Assembly (NCBI RefSeq): GCF_938039245.1 | Contig: NZ_CALHVN010000060.1 | Span: forward strand, 1-40,853 | Reading direction: 5' to 3' | DNA length: 40,853 bases | Source: an uncultured Campylobacter sp. | GTDB lineage: Bacteria; Campylobacterota; Campylobacteria; Campylobacterales; Campylobacteraceae | Shown here: piece after piece, positions 25,847-32,898 of the stretch | Layout: every line of letters starts with the position of its first letter | Position numbering within the stretch: the stretch's first letter is position 1 | Notes under the pieces: model-generated | Told to the model about the DNA's origin: nothing | The model's database searches: none | The model's input: only the letters and a program-made list of their open reading frames with translations | Made by a program: the position numbers and the translations under genes

Positions 25847-25982
25847 AATACCCCCTAAATTTATTCCCAAAATTTGTAAAAATGCATAACATTCTAGTGC
25901 AACTTAGAATATGCTTAAACTATTAAATAGCGTATTATAGGGCTTTATAGGGTATTTTAGAGCGTTTAAGAATTATATATTT

Positions 25983-26120
25983 TTGAATTCAGCATCCGGA
26001 GCCATATATACTAAAAAATTCCTTTCAAACTACGATTTCATCAATGTTTCAAGAGCTTTAAGCTTTCTTAGTTTTTGTATTTTTCCCCTTTATTTCCCCT
26101 CAGTTTATTTTTGTATTATA
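25983..26120 (+). repeat. Right direct repeat: tRNA-Asn 3' end copy (candidate attR)
   Basis: A 22-bp match (2 differences) to the tRNA-Asn T arm and acceptor end including CCA, followed by 116 bases similar to the tRNA downstream flank at 7936-8050. It lacks the 5' two thirds of the tRNA. It lies just outside the integrase pseudogene. Confidence 0.8.
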
Positions 26121-26270
26121 TATTTTTCTGGATCGCTTTAAGGTGTTTTAATATGTATTGTTCTAGAAATTTAAAATGGCTAAATTAAACTTAAGCGGAT
26201 TTTCTCTTATCAATTTCAATAGTTTCTGATATAGGTTTTCCTATGTAGTTTTAATATTATATCTAAACTC

Positions 26271-26332
26271 TACTTCACTACATTCGTAGCTGCGTCTTGA
26301 AAAGCTATAAGCGTAGCGAAGTAGAGCAGAGC
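26271..26332 (-). repeat. Palindromic insert D (62 bp) in the transposase
   Basis: Splits LKEC from EFRYN. Left arm 26270-26291 and right arm 26303-26324 pair imperfectly around loop gcgtcttgaaa (26292-26302). The left arm has the core cactacat; the right arm has the core agcgtagcgaag. Confidence 0.75.
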
Positions 26333-26408
26333 ACACTCTTTAAGATGAAGCAAAAATTCTCTTTCCTAATGCCTTTAAATTTAGCCAATCTATGTTTAGC
26401 ATATTCCC

Positions 26409-26471
26409 TTCTGCTCCACTTCGCTACACTCGTGGCCTTTCAGGAAGCAGTAGCAAGACAAAGTCGTAGCT
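26409..26471 (-). repeat. Palindromic insert C (63 bp) in the transposase
   Basis: Lies inside the Trp codon of GIENF-W-EYAKH: T before, GG after. Contains cttcgctacactcgtgg, the loop ctttcaggaagc, and a more diverged right arm. Its 63 bases keep frame but bring in a stop. Confidence 0.7.
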
Positions 26472-26511
26472 AAAAGTTTTCTATACCGTTTATATGATTT
26501 TTACCATTTGC

Positions 26512-26542
26512 CTCTTGTAAAGTAGCAAGCGCAGCGTAGCTA
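26512..26542 (-). repeat. Half-size insert B (31 bp) in the transposase
   Basis: Lies between the TTT of HSKNEF and the GCA of ANGKNH. One arm only (agtagcaagcgcagcgtag), half the length of the full inserts. Confidence 0.7.
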
Positions 26543-26740
26543 AAATTCATTCTTTGAATGCTTTACCCTGTAGTGTGCTTTGGCTCCGTAATCAACCAAT
26601 CCGTCATAAGCTTTCCAGCAATCAGAATAAATAGTAGAGCTATCAAGCTCACTAAATTTGGGTAATATCGGTATCAGTTCATTAGCAGAGCAGTTTTTAA
26701 CCATTTGAGTATAGACCTTACCGTCACGCTTTAGCATTCC

Positions 26741-26772
26741 GTCTGTTTACAGCTATAAGCGTAGCGAAATAG
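26741..26772 (-). repeat. Half-size insert A (32 bp) in the transposase
   Basis: Lies between TTT of PVF and GGA of GMLKRDG. Contains agctataagcgtagcgaaat, the right-arm sequence of insert D, without its partner arm. Confidence 0.75.
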
Positions 26773-26924
26773 AAATACCGGTGTTTTATTGCTACGCCTC
26801 TACCTCTCTTGCCTCTTACTCTTTTAGACCCGAAGTAGCTTTTGTCTATCTCAAAATAAATCTTCTGGGTAAACCTGGAAATCTCACCGATAAACTTGCT
26901 TATTTTTTCACACTCTTTAGACAT

Positions 26925-27113
26925 AGCGAACCATTTTCTTGGTTTGATCGTCCGCCTTCATTTATGAGATTCATAGGGCTTAAATGGCTTATAAATTTAA
27001 CTCACCCTGATGTATTTAAATTCAATATGAATAAGGAAGTTAAGGACTTTTATAAATTATTCCTAGAGGTTGACGTAAGCGATAACCAAGTAAAAGAGCT
27101 TATAGGTGAGTAA
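26925..27113 (+). pseudogene. C-terminal remnant of a FecB/FepB-type substrate-binding protein
   Basis: About 62 codons from SEPFSWFDRPPSFMRFIGLK through WLINLTHPDVFKFN and EVKDFYKLFLEVDVSD to the stop. This is the typical end of periplasmic binding proteins for iron-siderophore, haem or cobalamin-like ABC importers. Everything before is missing; the sequence passes straight into the cut IS1595 at 26924/26925. The open frame that runs in from 26781 is antisense IS sequence and is not part of the gene. The stop overlaps the permease GTG start by 8 bases, as in an intact operon. Confidence 0.85.
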
Positions 27114-28107
27114 AAAAGCCTTTGTATTTTTAAGCATCCTATTGCTGGGGTTTATGTTACTTTCTATACTAATATGAAAATACGGCTTTAATGCGGAAGA
27201 TTATCTAACGTATTTTAAAGCCGTTATAAAAGGCGAAGACTTAAAAAATTATCAAGTTATGCATACTTTGATAACGGAAATTCGCCTTCCTAGAATAATG
27301 GCCTGCATTATAATAGGCGCTAGTTTGGCTATTTCTGGCTCAGCATACCAAGCCATGTTTGTAAATCCTCTAGTAAGTCCATCAATACTTGGGGTTTTAA
27401 GCGGTGCCGGATTCGGCGCCGCCATAGGAATGTTTTTCGGATTAAACGAATATCTCATTCAGCTTAGTACCTTTGCGTTTGGTTTTATAGCGGTACTGAC
27501 GGCCTTAAGCATATCGGCTTTTTACTCGCGCTCAGGCAGTATTATAGTATTGGTTCTTGGTGGCGTTATTAGCGGCTCTCTTTTCACATCCTTACTATCA
27601 GCATTAAAATACACAGCCGATCCAAATGACTCATTGCCGGCTATTACTTATTTTTTAATGGGTAGCCTAGGGTTTGCTTCGAAGAATTTTATTCAAATTT
27701 CGATTCTACCGATGTTTATAGGAATACTATTGTTGGCCTTTAGCGGCAAATATTTAAATGCGCTGAGTTTGGGGGAAGAAGAGGCTAAAAGTCTGGGCAT
27801 AAATGTTGCTAGGGTTAAAATTTTCGTTATTTTGGTTGCTACTTTTATTAGCGCCCTAAGCGTAACGATAGCCGGCATTATCGGATGGATAGGCCTCATA
27901 GTTCCACATATGGCTCGTTTTATATTCGGAGCGGATAATCGCGCCGTATTGTCTAGTTCAGCTATGATAGGTGCTATATTTTTACTCTTTTGCGATAACT
28001 TTTCTAGACTTATGTTTACTTTTGAAGTCCCGATAGGTATAGTAACTTCACTGTTTGGAATACCTATATTTATTCTAGTGCTTCGTAGAGCTAAAAAGAG
28101 TTTTTAA
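27106..28107 (+). pseudogene. FecCD-type ABC permease with a nonsense codon in TM1
   Basis: Natural start is GTG at 27106, overlapping the binding-protein stop. It reads SKKAFVFLSILLLGFMLLSI (TM1), then TGA at 27175-27177 (codon 24), and stays in frame to 28107, giving 333 codons, the normal family length. The rest (LPRIMACIIIGASLAISGSA, GEEEAKSLGINVARVK, the coupling loop, and GWIGLIVPHMARF) is intact. An internal ATG at 27259 would give a 282-residue protein without TM1. One G-to-T change (GGA to TGA) would explain the stop. It lacks the SECIS-like hairpin seen after the two formate-dehydrogenase UGA codons. Substrate would be a metal chelate, unknown. Confidence 0.8.
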
Positions 28108-28841
28108 TGATAGAAATCAGAAATCTAAAATTCGGATACAAAGATAAGAATATACTAAACGGTATAAGTTTTAGTATCAAAAAAGGCGATACGCTTAGTA
28201 TTCTGGGCGCAAACGGTAGCAGTAAAAGCACCCTTCTACGTATTATGCTTGGATTTTTAAAATTCGAGGGCACGGTAAATATATGCGGTAAAAGCGTAAG
28301 GAATTACGAAAAAAAAGAACTTGCAAGGCTTATAGCCTACGTTCCTCAAACACATGCCCCGTCATATGAATATGGCGTATTTGACATAGTATTAATGGGC
28401 GCATTGTGCAGAACGTCTTTATTTTCTAACTTTAGCCTTGCCGACAAAAAGCTTTCCGATTATGCATTGGAAAGAATGGGTATTTTAGAGCTAAAAGATG
28501 AACTTTATACTAGAATAAGCGGTGGACAAAGGCAGCTGGCATATATCGCTAGGACCTTAGTGCAAGGCGCCAAAGTTATTTTTATGGACGAACCTACGAC
28601 CGGGCTTGACTTTGGCAATCAAATTAAACTACTTGAAATGATAAAGACGCTAAAAGACGAGGGGTATACTTTCGTACAAACTACTCATTACCCTCGTCAC
28701 GCTAAATTTGTTTCAAATCTAGTATTGTTTTTAAAAGACGGCAAGATACTAGATTTTGGAAAGTGCGATGAATTGATAAATCCATCAAATATAGATAAGA
28801 TTTACGGAATAGATTATCAAAAATATGAGGACAAATTATGA
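28107..28841 (+). CDS. FecE/BtuD-type ABC ATPase with altered Walker A
   Basis: A 244-residue importer ATPase coupled to the permease (TAATG overlap). Signature ISGGQRQLAYIARTLVQG and Walker B VIFMDEPTTGLD are good. The Walker A reads GANGSSKST at residues 34-42: the invariant Gly just before Lys is Ser39 (AGT in place of GGT), a change expected to weaken or abolish ATP binding. Along with the truncated binding protein and the stop in the permease, this suggests the importer is decaying. Read frame otherwise intact and followed by a methyltransferase with ATGA overlap. Confidence 0.88.
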   Translation: MIEIRNLKFGYKDKNILNGISFSIKKGDTLSILGANGSSKSTLLRIMLGFLKFEGTVNICGKSVRNYEKKELARLIAYVPQTHAPSYEYGVFDIVLMGALCRTSLFSNFSLADKKLSDYALERMGILELKDELYTRISGGQRQLAYIARTLVQGAKVIFMDEPTTGLDFGNQIKLLEMIKTLKDEGYTFVQTTHYPRHAKFVSNLVLFLKDGKILDFGKCDELINPSNIDKIYGIDYQKYEDKL

Positions 28842-29632
28842 TATTACCTTCTAATTACGATAGGCTGGATTTTAATAAGCTTTATAAGGAGCAAAGAACA
28901 AATAGTTCTTTTATTAGGAAATCAGTAGCCAAATGGGACGTTAAGGCAGCAAGCTTTAGCGAGAGCGTACTTAAGAGCGGCTATGTTAAAGACTTTATTT
29001 CAAGAGTTGATTTTGAGGGCGTAAGAACGCTTCTTGATTTCGCATGCGGTGCCGGAGCATTAAGCATAGCCGCAGCAAATAAGGTAGATAAAATTTACGG
29101 TTATGATTTTTCGTCGAAAATGCTAGAATTTGCCGAACAAAACTCTCGGGATTTTAATTGTAAAAATATTGAATTCGCGCAAAAAGCATTCGAAGACGAC
29201 TTTAGCGACGTACCTGAGTGTGATATTACATTTGCATCTCGTTGCCTTGACGTAGATGACTTAAAACAAGCCCTAGAGAAATTACTTTCAAAGACGAAAA
29301 AAGCCCTTTATATTACTTTTAAAGTCGGTAGTTTCATTAATGAAGACGTTTTAAATGCTCTTGGGAGCAACATTGAAAAAAGGCCAGACTTTATATATTT
29401 AATAAATATTTTATTCCAAATGGGATATCTTCCAAAGCTAGAATATATACAAACTTCATGCGGTGATGTAATACCTGAAACTATCGACGATCTTGTTAAA
29501 AAAATACAATGGGGACTTTCAAGAGAGCTTACGGAGCCAGAAGTTTATAATCTCAATAAGTACTTTAACGGCAACCGCTTTGAGCAAAAACAAGAATATA
29601 TGAACTGGGCCTTCATAAGAGTAGATAAATAG
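28838..29632 (+). CDS. Class I SAM-dependent methyltransferase linked to the ABC importer
   Basis: 264 residues. The SAM-binding motif I LLDFACGAGALSIAAAN is near residues 67-83, motif II YGYDFSSKMLEFAEQN follows, and a motif near 122-135 (CDITFASRCLDVDD) is where the acidic/aromatic contact lies. It has start-stop overlap (ATGA) with the ATPase gene, so it is part of the uptake operon. Methyltransferases coupled to FecCD importers occur in anaerobes; they may modify the imported chelate or corrinoid. The target is not known here. Convergent with the AraC regulator after 76 bases. Confidence 0.82.
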   Translation: MILPSNYDRLDFNKLYKEQRTNSSFIRKSVAKWDVKAASFSESVLKSGYVKDFISRVDFEGVRTLLDFACGAGALSIAAANKVDKIYGYDFSSKMLEFAEQNSRDFNCKNIEFAQKAFEDDFSDVPECDITFASRCLDVDDLKQALEKLLSKTKKALYITFKVGSFINEDVLNALGSNIEKRPDFIYLINILFQMGYLPKLEYIQTSCGDVIPETIDDLVKKIQWGLSRELTEPEVYNLNKYFNGNRFEQKQEYMNWAFIRVDK

Positions 29633-29708
29633 TGCCGTCATGCTGTGGATTATTGTCTATAAGGTAAAAATAAAATATGCAAGCTTGGCAACTTAAAAAC
29701 CGCATAAA

Positions 29709-30656
29709 TTATCGCTTTTTGATCTGCGTCGGTAGCGCCCCGTAATAGCTCTTAAAAGCCTGGCCGAAGTGTCCGAGGCTTTTATACCCGACGATATTTG
29801 CTGCTTCGGATACGTTAATATCTCCGCTTAAAAGTAGCTCTTTGGCGATTTTTAGCCTTTCGTTTTGCAGCGCTGCGTAAATAGTCGTGCCGAAAATTTC
29901 TTTAAACCCTTTTTTAAGTTTAAATTCATTTATGGCGCAAGCGCGGGCGAGCTCTTTGATGGTAGGCGGATTTTGCAGATCGCAAAGTAGCCGTTCTCTT
30001 GCCTTATATATGGATTTTACGTCGTGTTCGCACAAATTTGCCTCGTCAAATTCGCTTTTATCCGACTTGGACGGCGAGCTTTTGCAAACTAAATCCAAAA
30101 TTTTAGATTCTACGAATATTTCCTTTAATCGCCCGCAATACAAGCGCGAATCGGCCAGTTCGCGTAGCACAAGCCTTTGGCGCAAATTTATTGTTACGCT
30201 TATGGAGCTAAATTTATCATCCTCAAATCCGCTAAATATATCCAGTCCCAAGGCGGCTGTTTTGCTTACCGGGATACACTGATTTGCGTATTTTTTACCG
30301 CCTTGATATTTCAAAGCACCTTCGAAATTTTTAATAGTTTTGCCGATTAGGACGGTGTTTGGAGCAAAATTTACGCACTTGTCCGTTCGTAGGTCTTTTA
30401 GCTTTATTAGGTTATCTCCCGTATTAAACCACAAAAAACAATAATCCTCTTCGTGAAATGTATGCATAGCCGTATCGTCTCTAAATTCGATACCCGAACC
30501 GCAATAGCTAAATCCGGAGGGTAAATTAAACTGCTCGACGTTAGCTCTAAAATCGCTACACTCAAAGTCGAATTCGCCTGCAAATTTGTCGCTTTTTAGA
30601 TTTAGCTCCTCTTGCCATTTGGCGATAAATTTGTTCATCTCGACGATCTTTGACAT
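29709..30656 (-). CDS. AraC-family regulator of siderophore uptake (YbtA/PchR-like)
   Basis: 315 residues. The C-terminal 90 residues hold two helix-turn-helix motifs: PPTIKELARACAINEFKLKK and FKEIFGTTIYAALQNERL, then ISEAANIVGYKSLGHFGQAF-type sequence (here NVSEAANIVGYKSLGHF) and the YYGALPTQ ending. The N-terminal 200 residues form the sensing domain, likely for a ferri-siderophore as in YbtA and PchR. It is divergent from the TonB receptor gene across a 114-base region with a Fur-like site and a perfect 14-bp palindrome. Expected to activate the receptor/ABC operon on its right when iron is low and the ligand is present. Confidence 0.88.
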   Translation of the reverse strand: MSKIVEMNKFIAKWQEELNLKSDKFAGEFDFECSDFRANVEQFNLPSGFSYCGSGIEFRDDTAMHTFHEEDYCFLWFNTGDNLIKLKDLRTDKCVNFAPNTVLIGKTIKNFEGALKYQGGKKYANQCIPVSKTAALGLDIFSGFEDDKFSSISVTINLRQRLVLRELADSRLYCGRLKEIFVESKILDLVCKSSPSKSDKSEFDEANLCEHDVKSIYKARERLLCDLQNPPTIKELARACAINEFKLKKGFKEIFGTTIYAALQNERLKIAKELLLSGDINVSEAANIVGYKSLGHFGQAFKSYYGALPTQIKKR

Positions 30657-30680
30657 AAAATTCCTCTACCGCAAAAAATA

Positions 30681-30694
30681 ATCCCGATCGGGAT
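30681..30694. promoter_or_regulatory. Perfect 14-bp palindrome in the AraC/receptor promoter region
   Basis: atcccga-tcgggat, self-complementary, 77 bases before the receptor start and 25 bases from the AraC start. GC-rich in an AT-rich context. Could be a regulator operator; direct repeats are more usual for AraC proteins, so the binder is uncertain. Confidence 0.5.
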
Positions 30695-30705
30695 AAAAAA
30701 TGCTT

Positions 30706-30718
30706 GATAATTATTATC
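30706..30718. promoter_or_regulatory. Fur-box-like site before the TonB receptor
   Basis: gataattattatc, fitting the Fur GATAAT/ATTATC half-site pattern in TTGATAATTATTATCGAATT. About 55 bases before the receptor ATG, consistent with iron-repressed transcription. Confidence 0.6.
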
Positions 30719-30770
30719 GAATTATATAAAATGGCTCTTTAAAATAAACTTTTTACAAAGAGGAATAAAA

Positions 30771-32867
30771 ATGAAAAGTATCCCTAGGTTTACGGTATTG
30801 TTGTCGGTTACGGCAGCTTGTGCGCTAAATGCGGCTTCTAACGTTAGCTTAAAAGAGGTAACGGTCTCGGCAAATAAAATGGAAGAAAACATCAAAGACG
30901 TGGCTCAAAGCATCAGCGTCATGGACGAAAACGAGATCGAACAAAAACGTATCAAGTCCGTAAAAGACGCCATCAGGCAGATCCCAAATATGCACGAATC
31001 GCTTTACGTAAATAAAACTCGCGTAAATTTTCGCGGCGTAAATCAATCGGAATTTACCAACTCAAACCCCGTTACCGTCTATATCGACGGGGTACCGACT
31101 AGTAGCACCTACGGCAGATACGATGCGTTTTTAACCAACTTCGAGCGGATAGAAATTTTGCGCGGACCTCAGGCGGCGCTATACGGCAAAGATAGCATCG
31201 GCGGCGTCATAAACGTAATCTCAAAGCAGCCGCAAAATAAATGGAACGGCGGCATAGGCGCGGAGTACGGTAGCTATAACTACATCTCGTCAAATTTCGA
31301 CGCAAACGGCGCGCTCATAGACGATAAGCTATTTTTAAGCCTGAGTGGCGCTATAAAAAGCGACGACGGCTGGATCAAAAACGAATTTAACGGCGACGAT
31401 AAGGCCTCTAAAAGCGTAGGGCATAGATTTAGCGCGGCTCTAACCGCAAAGCCTACCGATAGGCTAACGGTAAGGCTTACGCTAGCGCACGATAAGGATG
31501 ATAGCGACTTTTTTAGGGGAGGCTCGGGCGCCGGAGCTAGCGATTCGGAAATATTTTACGGTATGAGCAGACAAAAAGCAAAGCGAGCAAATTCCGACCT
31601 GCCGACGACGAATGAACAAAAGTCGTTTTCGCAAGCTTTAGCGTTTGACTACGAATTTAACGCGGCAAAATTTAGCTCTATTACTACGCATAAAAAATCG
31701 ACCAGCGATAGTCTTTGGGACTCTGATTTTGCAAATTTGCCCCGATATACCGAGGCCGTGCAGTTTCAAAATCTAAAAATAGACACTCTAACTCAGGAAT
31801 TTAAAATTTCAAACTCGGACGCGGGCAAATTTAAATGGATCGGCGGAGTATATTTCGAACGCGAAAAGACCAAATATTCGCACCTTGGCGGGGAGCAGTA
31901 TTTAACGCCGATGATAAAGCTAAAAAAAGATACGCCCTCAAATATGAAAGCTACTACGGCAGCGGCGTTTGGGCAGGTTAATTACGAATTTATTCAAGAC
32001 CTTACGCTTAGCCTTGGCGGTAGATATCAAAAAATCAATAAAAAAATCGACGAAAAGACTACTTATTCGCATCAGCTACCGATGTTCGGACTGGTTGATT
32101 ACGAGTTTAGAGATAGTGCGAGCTGGACTAAATTTTTACCTAAAATAGGGCTTATTTACCGCTTAAACGACGATTTGAGCGTTTTTGCGAACTACTCGCA
32201 AGGGTATTTAGCGGGCGGATATAACTACTTCGCCGGCTTTGGAGGGAGAGACGAAAACAAATTCGGCCCTCAAACGAGCGATAACTACGAGCTTGGGCTT
32301 CGCGGAAACGCGTTTGAGGATAGGCTAAAATTTGCCGCTACGCTCTTTCATGTGGACATAAAAGACATCCATATGTATAAGATAATAAACTCCACGCAAT
32401 ACGTCACGGCAAACGGAGGCAAAGCAAAATCGGACGGCATCGAGCTTGAAGCGACCTATCAAGCTAGTAGCGAGCTTGAGATAAACGGCGCTCTTGGTAT
32501 AAATAAAACCAAATACAAACAAAATTCACAGTATCCTAACGCCGTAGGCAAAAAGATAGAAAATACCCCTGCGTTTAACGCAAATTTGGGCGTTTCATAC
32601 GTTCATCCCAGCGGAGTTTACGCCCGCGCGGATCTGTTAGCCGCCGGCGCTACGTATTTTGACGCGCAAAATTTACTAAAACAAGGCTCGTGGGTCACGC
32701 TTGATCTTAGGCTCGGGTATCGTTTTAAAGACTTCGATGTTTACGCCTTTGCTACAAACGTCACGGATAAAACCTACGTAACGGCGTATATGGGCGGCAA
32801 CGGTTACGGGCTGGTGCAGCTAAACGATCCTAGGAGATTCGGGCTTGGCGTAAGGTATAGTTTTTAA
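30771..32867 (+). CDS. TonB-dependent siderophore receptor (FyuA-like context)
   Basis: 698 residues. A signal peptide spans residues 1-22 (ending ALNAA) and a TonB box is near SLKEVTVSAN. The plug domain holds TRVNFRGVNQ and VTVYIDGVPT, then FERIEILRGPQAALYGKDSI and GGVINVISKQP (near 120-150). The beta-barrel ends in the aromatic terminal strand FGLGVRYSF used for outer-membrane assembly. It imports a ferric siderophore or other chelate; with an AraC regulator and a YbtPQ-like ABC pair next to it, a yersiniabactin-like or other xenosiderophore is the best guess. Strong aagaggaat site. Fur-like site upstream. Confidence 0.93.
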   Translation: MKSIPRFTVLLSVTAACALNAASNVSLKEVTVSANKMEENIKDVAQSISVMDENEIEQKRIKSVKDAIRQIPNMHESLYVNKTRVNFRGVNQSEFTNSNPVTVYIDGVPTSSTYGRYDAFLTNFERIEILRGPQAALYGKDSIGGVINVISKQPQNKWNGGIGAEYGSYNYISSNFDANGALIDDKLFLSLSGAIKSDDGWIKNEFNGDDKASKSVGHRFSAALTAKPTDRLTVRLTLAHDKDDSDFFRGGSGAGASDSEIFYGMSRQKAKRANSDLPTTNEQKSFSQALAFDYEFNAAKFSSITTHKKSTSDSLWDSDFANLPRYTEAVQFQNLKIDTLTQEFKISNSDAGKFKWIGGVYFEREKTKYSHLGGEQYLTPMIKLKKDTPSNMKATTAAAFGQVNYEFIQDLTLSLGGRYQKINKKIDEKTTYSHQLPMFGLVDYEFRDSASWTKFLPKIGLIYRLNDDLSVFANYSQGYLAGGYNYFAGFGGRDENKFGPQTSDNYELGLRGNAFEDRLKFAATLFHVDIKDIHMYKIINSTQYVTANGGKAKSDGIELEATYQASSELEINGALGINKTKYKQNSQYPNAVGKKIENTPAFNANLGVSYVHPSGVYARADLLAAGATYFDAQNLLKQGSWVTLDLRLGYRFKDFDVYAFATNVTDKTYVTAYMGGNGYGLVQLNDPRRFGLGVRYSF

Positions 32868-32898
32868 CCGAATTTGAGATAAATTTAAAGAAATTTTA

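Larger units (their letters stand above)
26162..26924 (-). pseudogene. IS1595-family transposase, interrupted by four short repeats
   Basis: Conserved ISXO2-like blocks are readable in order on the minus strand: MSKECEKISKFIGEISRF; IYFEIDKSYFGSKRVRGKRG; PVF, then GMLKRDGKVYTQMVKN; YSDCWKAYDGLVDYG and HYRVKHSKNEF; ANGKNHINGIENF; EYAKHRLAKFKGIRKE; CEFRYN; and KLLKLIRENPLKFN. Catalytic Asp of FEIDKSYFG and YSDCWKAY remain. Between blocks lie inserts of 32, 31, 63 and 62 bases, and removing them restores the protein reading across each site. An extra frameshift lies near the GRGV block and a stop near the end. The 5' end (including the DNA-binding region) is cut off exactly at 26924/26925. Confidence 0.85.

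Noticed and set aside
25983..26004. Second tRNA-Asn gene
   Set aside because: Only the T arm and acceptor 3' end are present; no anticodon or D arm upstream. It is an attachment-site copy.
26781..27113. A single 110-residue gene running across the IS joint
   Set aside because: The first half is antisense IS1595 sequence; only the part from 26925 is coding remnant.
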